Positions 46,826 to 58,708 of a stretch of DNA of 64,000 nucleotides are shown here, one piece after another. The DNA lies in NCBI GenBank assembly GCA_039090855.1, contig CM077012.1, positions 143,254,541-143,318,540 on the forward strand, given 5' to 3'. A program made the position numbers and the translations under genes. The DNA comes from Macrothele yani (Eukaryota; Arthropoda; Arachnida; Araneae; Macrothelidae). The notes beneath the pieces were generated by a model that was given only the letters and a program-made list of their open reading frames with translations, made no database searches and was not told where the DNA came from. Numbering within the stretch: position 1 is the stretch's first letter; each line of letters opens with the position of its first letter.

Positions 46826-48449
46826 GGTGGCTAGTAATTTTTTTTAACCCTGTTTATTTCAGAATTATCAAGTTTATATAAAGAACTGAACCAAATTTCA
46901 AGATGTCCAGGTTCGGCTATGACAGTTTTCGGATTTTTTTGAAATTCAGATATTTACTACTCAAAAACTCAATATCAGAATTTGAAACTATACTTTAGTT
47001 TTATGAAAATTTTGGACTGTACGAAGCCGTGGCCTGAATCAAAATATTTGGATTTAGACAACACCACGTGTTTGCCCAAGTAGTGGCCCCAGAATATGGG
47101 TCTTTTATAATTCTTTCCAACTGGAGGTTGAAGAACTGTGTATGCTCTGGCTTTTCCCATTTGCCTTTCTGTCCACATGGGGGAACCTCCTGCCTTTCAC
47201 ACTGAAGCAAGGTATTTCAGGCAGGTGGCTTTTGGTATGTTGCAAAGTGCTTCATAATCAGTACACTGTGTGGTTTTCCCCTTACTTATGTTTTTCCTTG
47301 CAGCTTCGTGTGCTGTGCATATGTGTATGTATTGAATTTCATGACTTCTGTTGCTCTTAATTTGTGATATACAGCTCCGATGAAATGACACGTTATTTTT
47401 TGCATATACTGTAAATGTGAAAGATTTTTCTTTCACGGACCAGTGGGCATTTTGACGGACTAGTGATTTGCAAATTCGAGTGGTCCTCTGGGCCTGTATA
47501 AGATTTATTTCTAATTCTAACACTGCTTGTTTTTTGGACATGTGTTATTTTGTACAAATTTACTAATGCTCTGCAACTTCGTAGTTGAAATTTTTTCACT
47601 CATTGTTTTGGAGATCAACATTCTTGTGTTTTGCAATTGGAATTACTGTCATTGATGTCATCTGATGAAATTGCTGAAGTAACAAGATATGATTGACATA
47701 GCTTACATAAGATAGTGTTTTGCCCCTGCCCCAAACAGTGTAGTAATTTTCTTCAAAAAATTCTGTGACAGCACATGCATGCGTCTATTGGTTCCCTGTG
47801 GTGATTACTGATAGACACCTCAAAACATTAGCAGTTGTACCTTTATGTGTGACTGAGGGAAAGAGAAGAAATACTCCTTTTGCGTGTGGTACGAAAAGAA
47901 ATGCATGTGCTTCCTGTTGAAGTAGGCCATTGGACTTCGGAGCAGGCCACTTTTGCTCTATAAAGAATGTGCACCTATTTTGAAAATTTATACCACATAA
48001 AAGTACACATTAATTGTATGGCTATTTTAAAGTTGTGATAAACTAATTCTTCTGCATATCTTTCACACATTTTTTTTTTCTGGAAATGATATACAATTAA
48101 TTCCTTTGTTCAAATGTTAACATCTCCTAGTAAGATTAAAATATGATTCCTAAGCTACTAACATACTTTCACCTCATGACTTGATAGATTGATAGTTTCC
48201 CACATGCATTAAGCAAACCAAACATAATGTAGACATTTTTTCAGCATCCACCAAACACATCAAGTGCCTAAAATGTTGTGGAAGAAATTCAAATGAAATT
48301 TCTTTTTTTCTGAGTTTTTATAAGAATGTAGGAGCCATTTGTAGTTTGAAAGTGAAGCTAGTGTTTCTTACTCAACTGGAACTTCAAATGTGACAGTACT
48401 CAAATGTTATGATTTTCTTGATTTTATTTTATATTTTTCATCCTTGCAG
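46826..48449. other. CIAPIN1 intron, unrecognised
   Basis: No gene. A CAGTGGGC/GACCAGTGG motif near 47438-47450 echoes the sequence at 46655, a weak hint of a small inverted-end element. Confidence 0.4.
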
Positions 48450-48590
48450 TTAGCAAACCAGATGAGCATGTTTCAAAAATGTGGTCACTATCTGTCAATG
48501 ATACTTTGGATGAAAATGTCGAGTTAATAAATGAAGATGACTTGCTTGATGAAGATGACTTACAAAAACCAGATCCTACAGCATTAAAAG
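48450..48590 (+). CDS. CIAPIN1: CIAPIN1 (anamorsin) internal exon 2 of 3 visible
   Basis: Encodes the acidic linker of CIAPIN1: KPDEHVSKMWSLSVNDTLDE, then NEDDLLDEDDLQKPDPTALK. This corresponds to the family's LWTLSANDM... LLDPEDLKKPDP block, the segment known to contact the NDOR1 reductase. The acceptor is TTTTTCATCCTTGCAG before 48450 (phase 1) and the donor is GTATTC at 48591 (phase 1). The exon length, 141 nt, is a multiple of three. Joining to the preceding exon makes Ile from A plus TT. No frame damage, so this is a live gene by appearance. Confidence 0.93.
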
Positions 48591-49776
48591 GTATTCTGGC
48601 TTAAATAGAGTAGACAATTTTGGTTTATTTGGATGAAATCTGTGTTACTTAGTGCCATTATAATGAAAATTATGTCAACAGTCATGCCAAAATAACTTCG
48701 TTTCTCAGTTAAAAATGTATCAAAAAGCAAATTTATGAAGTGTTTGGATACAGCTGCTGAATGTTTTAGCATGTTTGCTACCACTGTGTTATTTTAGCAG
48801 TGAGCACAAGGTGCCAGTAAGAAACCCGCTTAAATCTCCCATGATGCCAGAAGACGTCACGAGGCACCACGAATGCACTTTTATGTGTTTGAATCAATCT
48901 AGCCACGTGTTTGCATTTCATAGTTGTGCACAACTTAGGTATTTTAGTACTACAAAATTTATCCATAATTGATATTGGTGATTATAATTCTGCACGAGAG
49001 TAATGAAATATTATCCCAATACTGATGTAAACATTTACTAGATATATATTTCAGATACTGTTGCATATAAAACAAGAGAAATAATACTTACAAAAACCAA
49101 GAAACTCCATAAATCGTAACATGATTCACAACTGGATAGAAACAAAATCATTACAGTTTGATTTGGGTAGGGAAAAAATCACACACACATTTTGACACAT
49201 TTTTCCTGCCGAGAAATTTTTGGTTGAAAGGAACCACCAGTGATTGCGCTTCTAAATTTATCCACTGTTTTGACTAAACTAAGCATTAAAGTTAATATGG
49301 TTTCCTTAAAATCCCTTTAGCCTCCTAAATACACAAGTACCAGATGAACTAGCATTGAGACCTGGTCATGTCTGTAAACTTTAAAGAGTCTGTTTCTTTC
49401 TTTTTTTTTCCTTCATCTCACCTATAATATATATTCATTTTATAAATATTCATTGTACATGGTCTGTTTATATTGTATTAATGTTTTTGCATTGTAGAAT
49501 AAAGAACATTTGAACTCAATAGGCCACCCTGTTGCGTATAAACTCTAGTAGCAAATGCTTTTTATTGCCACTCAACCATTTGCTTATTGATAGTTCCCTT
49601 CACCACAAAACCAGTGTCATTCAAAGGAAAATAAACATTACAGTGAAAAGCGAATGCTGTGCTATGTCTATGGAAAGTCAACTTACTTTCCCTTCCCTAA
49701 ACCATGTGGGGGGAGGGGGGAACTGCAGTCACTTTTAGATAGTTAGACTCATTCTCACTGCCTATAATGAAATATA
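48591..49776. other. CIAPIN1 second intron, unrecognised
   Basis: AT-rich, no element named. An AATAAA at 49499-49504 could be an old retroposon 3' signal but has no supporting body. Confidence 0.5.
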
Positions 49777-50730
49777 AGGGTGTTCAAATGAAAAGGTACG
49801 AAACGTCATAAGAACGTAACCGTTAACATATTTGTCTATGCCGCTATGGGAGAACGTAGCGACACATCTAGGGATGCGATTGGAGTCGCCGGCGTGGATC
49901 GGAGCATGCGCGGGCGCCCGCATGCGCAGGAGAGAGCAGAGACTCTTATAAAGAGCGCCGTCCAATTGACGCGGCAGTGTGTGTGAGGACAGGATGGCGT
50001 TCACATTGCAAAATTCGACGATTGAGGAGCAGCGAGGCGTTATCCGATTTCTGACAGCGGAAGGTGTTAAACCGGCCGCTATTCATCGCCGGATGGTGAC
50101 CGTATATGGGGAAGACTGTGTGTCCGACAAGTCAGGGAGAAAATGGAGTGCCCGTTTTCGTGCAGGCCGTGAGAGCTTGGTTGATGACCCGAGACCGGGC
50201 CAGGCAAACACAGTCATCACGGCCGATCTCATCGACAAGGTGGACGACCTAGTGAGAGGTGATCGGCGTGTCACATTGCGAATGTTGGCGGTGGAGGTGG
50301 ATGTCCGCGTTGGAACAGTGTGGACAATTGTTCACGACAGGTTGCGTTATCGGAAGGTGTGCGCGCAGTGGGTTCCGAAGCAGCTCACCGACCAGCAAAA
50401 GGAACTGCGTATGGGGCTAGCACTTCAACATCTGTTTCGGTATCATGAAGACCCCGCTTTCCTGGAGCGGATCGTCACAGGTGATGCGATTTCCATGTGT
50501 TTGGTTCCCCTGAAAAAACATCTGAAAGGGAAGCGCTTCCACTCGGACGACGAACTCAAGGACGCTGTGCAGGACTGGGTCTCGTCACGGCCATGGGAAT
50601 TCTGGGAACAAGGAATCCTTCGGTTCGTTAATCAATGGGGTCGTTGTGCTACGGCCTATGGTGTATACTTTTAATAAAGTCTTCATTTATACCCACAGTG
50701 TCGTTTCGTACCTTTTCATTTGAACACTCC
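49777..50730 (+). mobile_element. Mariner element, internally deleted
   Basis: Ends GGGTGTTCAAATGAAAAGGT and, inverted, GGAGTGTTCAAATGAAAAGG (about 28 bp) are flanked by TA (49775-49776 and 50731-50732). At 954 bp it is some 300 bp shorter than a typical mariner. It is unusually GC-rich compared with its AT-rich surroundings, which fits a recent arrival. Confidence 0.9.
49994..50674 (+). pseudogene. Mariner transposase with in-frame loss of the catalytic core
   Basis: An open frame of 227 codons from MAFTLQNSTIEEQR to AYGVYF. The DNA-binding half is intact (SDKSGRKWSARFRAG, VTLRMLAVEVDVRVGTVWTI). It goes straight from the first catalytic block (ERIVTGD) to PLKKHLKGKRFHSDDELKDA. A full mariner protein has about 345 residues, so roughly 115 residues with the second and third Asp are deleted without shifting the frame. 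It could still bind element ends but could not cut. Confidence 0.88.
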
Positions 50731-52695
50731 TAGTAGATAACTTTCTTCAAGTGCCGAAGGTTTTAGAAACAGAAATGCTAAGCCATGGTCATGACTCCTT
50801 TTGGTGTCATCGGCACCTGGAGCAAGTATTATTGTATGACATCTCATGGCATCACGTGTCAGTGAATGTGTTAAGTAACCAGATTCTTCAGTTTTTGTTT
50901 TATTTTTATTATTAAAATTTTGGTTATTTGATATAGTGAAACCTAAATGATGCTCATATAATGACTGTTGTTCAGTAGTTAGATCTAACATAATTTGTCT
51001 GTCAGTTTTGTATATGTAAAAGCAAAATGGGTGTATGAAACTTCTGCACTTAGAAACTTCTTGCAGTACCTTTTCAACTACAGAATAAAATTTACTTGTG
51101 AAAAAAGTGTATGTTGTATTACAAATTACTGTAATACATTTGTACTTTCTCTGTTGACACAGCACAAAAACACAGGCACTAGTGTTTGCCTCATTTACTG
51201 GTCCTTGATTTTATCTTTTTTATTCAATAAATTGATCATATGGATTCTTTCACAACCATGAACTTCTGTCAAGGTGCAAAAAATTTGTTTTTTGCTTTGT
51301 ATGATAGCTTTCGCCCTTCTAACATTAAAAACTTTCTTTTTGTTTCTCACTCATTTTTTAAAAAGGGCAAAAACTTCCATCATAAATTTGAATGCAGAAA
51401 AATGTGGTTTCTGTGATAATTCAAAAGTTGTTTGAGAGATTACAGATTTTTTTCACTTACGTGTGTATGAAATTAGCTTGTGGCAACATTGGAGGAAGAG
51501 GGTCACAGCCCAATGAAGGATAGGGAATTTAGTGGCATCAGGTGAACCGTAAAAGTCAATGAAGAATTGAAGACTCCTGGTCATTGTCCTTTTAGTACTG
51601 CAGAGATTTCAAGGCAGATATTGTAATGTTAGCCTGAAGAACACTGCCTTATGTTTAAGATCCAAAAGTTTGAGATTTAGGGGAGGGAGGGGTGAATAAG
51701 TATAGAAATAAAACTTTTTGTATCTGAAATTTTAAGGAGGTAGAATCAATAACAGGCAAAATTGCTATATCTTTCTCATTATCATCTCTATTGCTTACTA
51801 AAGTTGGGTGACCTTCGGCTAAAGCATCTACCTTTTCACCTAAATATGCCATTATATTCTGCTTGTTACTCCACCCAACCTGTTTGAGGCATATTTCCTT
51901 TAGTAGCATTGTATGTCTCTGTCTTCTTTCTGCTGCCAAAGTACTGCATTCCCAAACTGGATGAACTGCATGAAATCATAAGTCTCAGTACGAGGTGACT
52001 GTCAAACCTCCTTCAGGACTGACTGACTTCGTGCCTGCTGAACACTGTTAAGAGGTTGCATTTTTTTGAGTTTCTTGTTCATTTTACTGCAGTTACTGCT
52101 TTTGTGTGAATGTCCATTAAAATAGATTTAACTACATATTAATTCTGATTCATAGTGAACATGTTGGGTCATTCCAGGTTTTTAAAGATCATGCCCAGTT
52201 TTGTGAAATTTACCCTATTTTTATGAAATTTGCATATTTTTGCATTTAGAGTAATTTTAATCCTTTATAATTATTCTGACAGTAAATATTGTTTTGTTTT
52301 TTTCAGTTATTTTTTATTTATTTTAATTTATTTTTATTCTATTACTAATCATGGTTCATACTTTCTGAATTTGCAGCAAGTTTTGTGATTGTGTATGCAG
52401 ATAGTTTTTTTTTTTTTTAATACAGCTCTGTGATTATACTCCAACTGAAATCTGGGAAAATAATAATGATAATAACAACACTCCAGGTTGTATTTACCAG
52501 GAAAGTCATCAAAGGTCAAAATTTTTAAGTGCCGGAAAAAAAGAAATAACTAAAGTAACATTTTAAAAAAGTTGCTCATATGTCACAGCCCGTTCCCCCA
52601 CAAAGTGAAAGGTCAGCACCTCTTCCATCATGCTCTTTTTCCTCATGTGTAAATGCATTTCCCGGGATCCCAGCCAGCACGGCAAAGATTAATTG
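50731..52695. other. CIAPIN1 intron, unrecognised
   Basis: No gene or element recognised. Short frames at 50716-51165 and 51655-51939 have no family features. Confidence 0.5.
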
Positions 52696-53397
52696 GAGTA
52701 GAGATGGGCAAAAAATATCGGTGTTTTTGAGCATCAATGTTTTTGCAAGGGATAAGATGTTGAAATCGCAAAAGAATATTTTCTACATGAAATAAATGAA
52801 TTTCTCTTTGCTGCATTCTTTTAAACAGAAAGGAAATATATAATCTTATGTCATAAATTAGCGATTTCTTCGCCATATTCGGTGTTTCGTCGCCAAAAAT
52901 AAAGTTCTTTTCCTTATGTTACAGGAACTGATAAGTCCCCAAAAAAAAAAAATCGAGGTTTCATTACCGATGTTTGAAACTGCAAAAGCGTAATCCACTC
53001 AAAATTTTTCTGTGATAAGTAAATGAATTTTTCTTATTTTGTAGTCTTATAAAGAGAAAGGGAAATATCACCTTTCTATGTCACGAATTAGCAATTTTTT
53101 CACCTTTTTTTTTATTTTATTTTTATTTAATGTTTCGTTGCCGAAAATAGAGTTCTTATCCTCGATGTTACAGAAGCCTTGGTACGTCTGATACATCATT
53201 AATATTTGTTAAACACTTAACGTATCATATTTTCTGATACATTAAGCATTTTAACAAGTATTATTGGATTCCTATTAGTAGTTTTAATTCTGACTATTAG
53301 ATAGCTCTAATCCTTCTACTATTCTCTTTTACGTGCAATATTTCAAAGTAACTTGTACAATATTCTAGAGGATAATGCTTACCTTGGCATTCCTAAA

Positions 53398-53421
53398 ATA
53401 TATATATATATATATATATAT
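53398..53421. repeat. (TA)n microsatellite
   Basis: Twelve TA units at the 5' border of the RTE, possibly the insertion target. Confidence 0.95.
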
Positions 53422-53425
53422 TTTA

Positions 53426-55090
53426 CATCTCAGTAAGGGAAGAAAACAGATTATGGCACTGAGAAAAGAAGATGGTTCTATAACAAGAAATAGAGGCGAA
53501 ATTTTGACAAGAGTGAAAGATTTCTACTCCAAATTATATGAAAGGGATGATATATGCACTCCAGACATCATGAAAGATACCAGTACCAGAGTTCCTCCAG
53601 TCCTTCCAGCAGAAGTTGCACATGCAATCAAGAACATGAAGCGAGGAAAAGCTCCAGGAGAAGATGGAATTACTGTAGACATCATACAAGAAGCAAGTGG
53701 AGAAATCGAAACAGTACTCGCCCAAATTTTCACTCGATGCCTTAATGAAGGAAAGATTCCTGAGGATTGGAACACCGCTACAATGATCCTGCTACATAAG
53801 AAAGGTGACATTGAGGATCTTGGAAACTACAGACCTATCAGCCTCCTATCAGTAGTTTATAAAATCTTCACTAAAGTTCTTTCACACCGCTTGAAGGTAA
53901 CACTGGACATGGCTCAACCGAGAGAACAAGCTGGATTCAGGAGTGGCTACAGCACAATAGATCATATCCACGTGCTGAGAGAACTAATTGAAAGAGCGAG
54001 GGAATATGAACTTCCATTGTGCATGGCTTTTATCGATTATGAAAAAGCCTTTGATTCGGTGAAACCATCAGCAGTTACAATGGCTCTGAAAACCTGCGGT
54101 ATTGAAGATGCATACATTAATATTATTAATAACATCTATGAAAATGCAAGTGCAAAGATTAGGCTGTTTGAAAATACAACACACGTAAAAATTGGAAAAG
54201 GAGTAAGACAAGGTGACACCATATCTCCGAAGCTCTTTAATGCCACATTGGAGGGTGTTTTTCAGTCGCTGAGCTGGGAAAACAAGGGGATAAAGATTAA
54301 TGGAGATTATCTAACCCACCTTCGTTTTGCTGATGACATAGTCATTTTTGCAACTACCCCATCAGAGCTGCAGAGTATGATCCAGGAACTTGCTGACAAG
54401 AGTAAAAAAGTGGGATTAAAAATTAACTTTCAGAAGACAAAAGTGATGTTCAATGCTTTTACAAGAAATGAAGATTTATCGATTGATGGAGAAAAGCTGG
54501 AGATAACAGACACGTACGTTTATCTTGGACAGCAGATATCAAGTGAGGGTCACATTGATGAAGAAATTAATCGGCGTACAAAACTTGCCTGGAAAACTTT
54601 TGGAAGAAACAGCATAATTTTCAAGAGCAATATGCCATTATGTCTTAAAAGAAAAGTGTTTGATCAATGCATCCTTCCAGTGCTTACATATGGTGCAGAG
54701 ACGTGGACCTTAACTAAAAGAGACATACAAAGGCTGCAGACAACTCAAAGAACCATGGAGAGGTGCATGCTTGGTGTAACCAGGAGAGATAAGAAGAGGA
54801 ACTCGTGGATCCGAAAAATGACAAGAGTGGAAGACATCATGATCAGAGTTAAATCCCTGAAATGGCAATGGGCTGGACATACTGCCAGAAGAACAGATCA
54901 TCGATGGACAGCCGAAATTTTAGATTGGATTCCAAGGGACAGGAAAAGACCCAGAAGAAGACCACATGGGAGATGGGTGGATGAAATTCGAAAGTATGCA
55001 GGGGTGACATGGAGGAGACTGGCACAAGACAGACCGTTGTGGAGGAAACTTGGGGAGACCTTCGTCCAGCAGTGGATTGATAATGGTTGA
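53426..55090 (+). CDS. RTE-clade reverse transcriptase, 5'-truncated but uninterrupted
   Basis: About 555 codons of open frame. RT motifs run APGEDGITVDII, ATMILLHKKGDIEDLGNYRP, REQAGFRSGYSTIDHI, MAFIDYEKAFDSV (motif A), VRQGDTISPKLF and LRFADDIVIFATTP (motif C). The C-terminal RTE tail follows: VLTYGAETWTLTKRD, LKWQWAGHTARR and GRWVDEIRKYAG. The usual N-terminal endonuclease is absent, so the copy cannot move by itself. The 5' border falls in an (AT)n tract (53398-53421), so upstream Met codons there are not element-derived. The stop TGA at 55088 leads straight into a (GAT)n tail, typical for RTE. The absence of any stop suggests a young insertion. Confidence 0.92.
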   Translation, partial: HLSKGRKQIMALRKEDGSITRNRGEILTRVKDFYSKLYERDDICTPDIMKDTSTRVPPVLPAEVAHAIKNMKRGKAPGEDGITVDIIQEASGEIETVLAQIFTRCLNEGKIPEDWNTATMILLHKKGDIEDLGNYRPISLLSVVYKIFTKVLSHRLKVTLDMAQPREQAGFRSGYSTIDHIHVLRELIERAREYELPLCMAFIDYEKAFDSVKPSAVTMALKTCGIEDAYINIINNIYENASAKIRLFENTTHVKIGKGVRQGDTISPKLFNATLEGVFQSLSWENKGIKINGDYLTHLRFADDIVIFATTPSELQSMIQELADKSKKVGLKINFQKTKVMFNAFTRNEDLSIDGEKLEITDTYVYLGQQISSEGHIDEEINRRTKLAWKTFGRNSIIFKSNMPLCLKRKVFDQCILPVLTYGAETWTLTKRDIQRLQTTQRTMERCMLGVTRRDKKRNSWIRKMTRVEDIMIRVKSLKWQWAGHTARRTDHRWTAEILDWIPRDRKRPRRRPHGRWVDEIRKYAGVTWRRLAQDRPLWRKLGETFVQQWIDNG

Positions 55091-55091
55091 C

Positions 55092-55121
55092 AATGATGAT
55101 GATGATGATGATGATGATATA
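55092..55121. repeat. (GAT)n tail of the RTE
   Basis: Trinucleotide array directly behind the RTE stop codon, the typical 3' end of this clade. Confidence 0.9.
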
Positions 55122-56232
55122 AATAAAAAAAGTTATCTTAATGAAACATAGATGGCCCTAGCCGGGCTTGATAACGAAATTTATCCAAGAAAGTATATCC
55201 GACGAATGGCAACAAGGAGTATTGGACTCCATTAGCGCGAAGTTAACCACGAACGTCGGTGGAAAAGTCGCCACGCTCCTGAAAATGCCCAGAGACTGGG
55301 CAAAATTTTAGAGTATAAAGAACGGTAAAAATTTGGTGTGATTAAATCCTAAAGCGAAGATCCAATGAGTATACCCAGCGAAAAGTGTGTGAAGTAAAGC
55401 TATTCATCTCATACAACGGACTTTAGGACAATAACAGTAACAAAGACCGGAAAACATGTGTGTGAAATGTTCCCATTGCTAGCAAGGAATGCCTAGGTAA
55501 GCATTACCCTCTAGAATATTGTACAAATATTATTAGTTACTCGATGTTGAATTGGTAAGCTATCACCGATATATTGAACAGCGATTTATTCATTGATGTA
55601 CCCATAACTGCTGCAGATGGGAAAGATGTTAATTCTTCAGCTCTTTAGCAAAACATCGAGGTTTTCGTTGATACATCAAAAATTTCCTACGATACTACCA
55701 GTGCATGAACGTTTCAGGAATGAGTATCCCCCGATGTGCCTATCCCTACTTCTGAATTAGCCCTAGAAAATGCATGGGGGAGGGGAGTCGCTCCCATATT
55801 GCTTTGGGGTTCCTTTCAGCGAGGTTCCCATCCGTTGCTGCTAGTGATGATGCAGTGATTGATATGTATCAGTTAGAGACAGTTTTATTGAAAACAGTTC
55901 ATAACGACGGGAAAAAAAAAAAAAAAAGCACAGTTAAATACAACGATATTCAAGATGCTTCTCACACTAAAATATTTTTCTTAAGATAAAATTTTACCGA
56001 AAGTGAAGACACCAATCCAGTTAAAAATATTTTTGTGAACGTACTGTTTGAGCTAAAAATATTTTTCTGAAGATACCGCCCAACGGTATCAAATGCCACC
56101 TGGATCAACCCCTGCATGTATACCAAATATGCACTGCTTTCATAGCATCTGCATCACTGGATATTTCTGTGATATGCTAAAAAAAATTTCAGCTTAACTT
56201 CTCTGGATTTCATATTTACCATCATTGTTATA

Positions 56233-57555
56233 CAGGGTGCCCAGGACAAAAACTTCCAAAAGAAAATCATTGTAAATCAGTGTAAAACATAGATACAAAA
56301 TGCTGTTTTTGGTAGCAGAAAGAGGAACTTGCCAAGTTTTGTTGAGCATCAATAAATTTCCACATGTGCACCTTTTGCAGCGTGACAGATATCCAGACTG
56401 TATTCAACCTCCTGCCCTGTGTTTTCCAGTGCCTGCGAAGTGAAACTTTCACAAGCAGTAATGATCCTATGATGCAAATCCACTAAATCCTCTGCTGGAG
56501 TTTGATAGACTATGTCTTTGATATGTCTATAAAAAAAAAAAGCAATCAAGAGGCATAAGATCTGGGAGGCCATAGCACCAGTCTGCCATGCCCAATCCAA
56601 AGTGCAGGAAAACATTTGTCCTTATGAGCCATGACATCTGTTGCATAATGAGGGGTGGGGGGGCTCTATCTTGTTGGGAAAAGAATCTGGCTGGTATCTG
56701 TGGTGTGGCATAAATTTTCAGCATATCCAAGTAAACATCTGCAGTAACAGTCCTTTCAATGAAAAAGAACTGACCGATGATTTCATGCACATCGAGGCCG
56801 CACCAAACATTCATTTTAGGGTCATTTTGTTGCACTTGTCTCACTGCGTGCAGATTCTCAGGTCACCATACCCTGCAGTTGTGCCTGTTGACTGTCCCTG
56901 AGATGTGAAATGTGCACTCATCACTGAAAATCTCCTGAAGAAAGCCATTTTCGTTATCAATCTTTGACAGCATGTCAGAAGAAAACTGGTATCTCAAGGG
57001 CATGTCATTTGGCTTTAACTTCTGCAGTAACTGAATTCTGCGTGTACGAATACATAATCTCTTACGAAAAACGTAGTGGACTGTCGATCTTGGAATCCTC
57101 AATTCATGACTGGCACGACGAACGGACTTGACTAGTTGGGTTGCAGTGGAATGTTTCATGAATGACCACATTTTCTTCAAGCACATGCCTCCTGCTTTTC
57201 AAGGGAACCAGTTTCCAGCAATCTTTTGTGCCACGCTGTTATTGTGTGTGTCTCGGGTGTTTCCATTTCATACATTTGCCAGAGTTTCCTCTGCATTGGA
57301 AACTTAAATTCTGCTAGCCAGTAACAACACTGCACTTTTTGCTGCACCTTAAATGCCATTAATGACTGATCACAACATACATACCAGCTGCGCAGGGGAA
57401 CAGCAGTGCCATCTGTCACCAACGAGCCTTGCCATGTGCCGCCAACAAAACTTGGTAAGTTCCTTTTTCTGCTACCACAAATAGCATTTTTGTATCTATG
57501 TTTTGCACTGATTTGCAATGATTTCTTATTGGTAGTTTTTGTGCCGTATACCCTG
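56233..57555 (-). mobile_element. Mariner-like element with about 110-bp inverted ends
   Basis: The left end CAGGGTGCCCAGGACAAAAA and the right end (read inward, CAGGGTATACGGCACAAAAA) continue as inverted repeats through ATCATTG, AAAACATAGATACAAAA and CCAAGTTTTGTTG. TA precedes the left end (56231-56232); the right flank is CA-like, so that target base has changed. It lies in the CIAPIN1 intron. Confidence 0.85.
56349..57359 (-). pseudogene. Mariner-like transposase, decayed
   Basis: Start MAFKVQQKVQCCYWLAEFKF at 57359, end GAHVEIY at 56349. Recognisable in order: ITAWHKRLLETGSL, LRIPRSTVHYVFRKRL, EIFSDECTFHISG (first Asp), ARFFSQQDRAPP (second), GLPDLMPLDCFFF (third) and the tail DIVYQTPAEDLVDLHHRIIT. 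It is split by several frameshifts and stops. The tail and motif set match a mariner-like group abundant in insects; the exact clade was not fixed. Confidence 0.78.
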
Positions 57556-58708
57556 TGTGTGCATGTCATCAACAAACGCACAAATTTGTTTTTATCCATC
57601 ACACTACAGATATCCAAAATACAAGCAGTAATACTGTGAAAGTTATGTCAAACGGCATGATCCATGTGGTAATTTGTGGTACTATGTGAGAGTTTTAAAG
57701 CACCAGAATGCCATACTAACTGGAAACCTTACATCTGTTTGTGCAATGTCTAGTTTTCTTTTTAGAAAGTGTGTTTAATTTTAGAAAGTGTGTATTTTAT
57801 CATTTTAGTCTTCATTGATAAGGTTAGGTTTATTTAAAGATTGCTCATAACCAAGTCCTAGTTTCCAGTTTTTATGAAAGACTGAATTTGGTAGTTTATG
57901 GCAAAGTGAATTTTACATTCAAGCAGTCAAAAATTTTTGAATGACAGTGTTTCTAGCAAAATAATTTGAATTGCTTATTGTTTTATCAGTAGCAGCTATC
58001 TCATTGAACTGCTAAAAATGGTAATTTCCAAACAGTTTTGAACCAGATATCAGTATAATTTGTTATAATGGGTTTTTAGCTGTGGAACATTATGCTTTTG
58101 TAAAATCAGTGAAATTTGTTTTAAATTCATGTGATGGTAGATTCCATTCACATTTTCCTGCTTAGAAGTTTTACTGAAACGTTTTGCTTGAAATTGGTGC
58201 CCTTAAAGTTTTGATGACAAGTGTTAATACTGCAGTAAATCTAGGGATCAGTAACAATAATGTTGTCCTTTTACATAGCTATGCTTAATGTTTGTTCAGT
58301 AGTTCCTTAATATTTGGGCTTCTACCCATTCTGTTATGCCATGTTGTTCATCATATGGTTATTTCATTTGCCTGATATTTTTATACTCTAAGAAATTTCT
58401 TATGATCTGTAAAACTGCCCAACAGCATACTGCTGTTCTCTGGTTATCAGTCATTGCTGAAGAACCTTGTATTTGCATAAAATGCACTTTTTGCCCGGGG
58501 GGGAGAATCACTCCGATTGTCATTTGATCATGATGAAACTTCACATGCAAGTATCTCGTGCAAATGATAAAAACATAATGACTAAATAGTGGACTGCCCC
58601 AGTGCATGGGAACTGTGCATTGAGGAGGGTATGTAAAGAACAAAGCTTGCATGCAGGGTCAGTTGTATTCGTGGATTGCAGTTGCATTAACCACCACGGA
58701 CTGTGAAG
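57556..58708. other. CIAPIN1 intron, mostly unrecognised
   Basis: No gene. The last 200 bp (from about 58500) is probably the leader of the Tc1 fragment that follows. Confidence 0.45.

Larger units (their letters stand above)
52696..55751. mobile_element. hAT-like non-autonomous element with nested RTE
   Basis: Outer sequences are imperfect inverted ends: GTAGAGATGGGCAAAAAATA at the left and GTAGGGATAGGCACATCGGG read inward from the right, a common hAT-type terminus. Both arms contain repeated TCGAGGTTT/ATCGATG-like motifs. An inner inverted pair (53347-53395 and 55487-55545, sharing TTGTACAATATTCTAGAGG) flanks the RTE. A 2-copy tandem repeat of about 227 bp lies at 52790-53175. No 8-bp target duplication was found. 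Confidence 0.42.
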
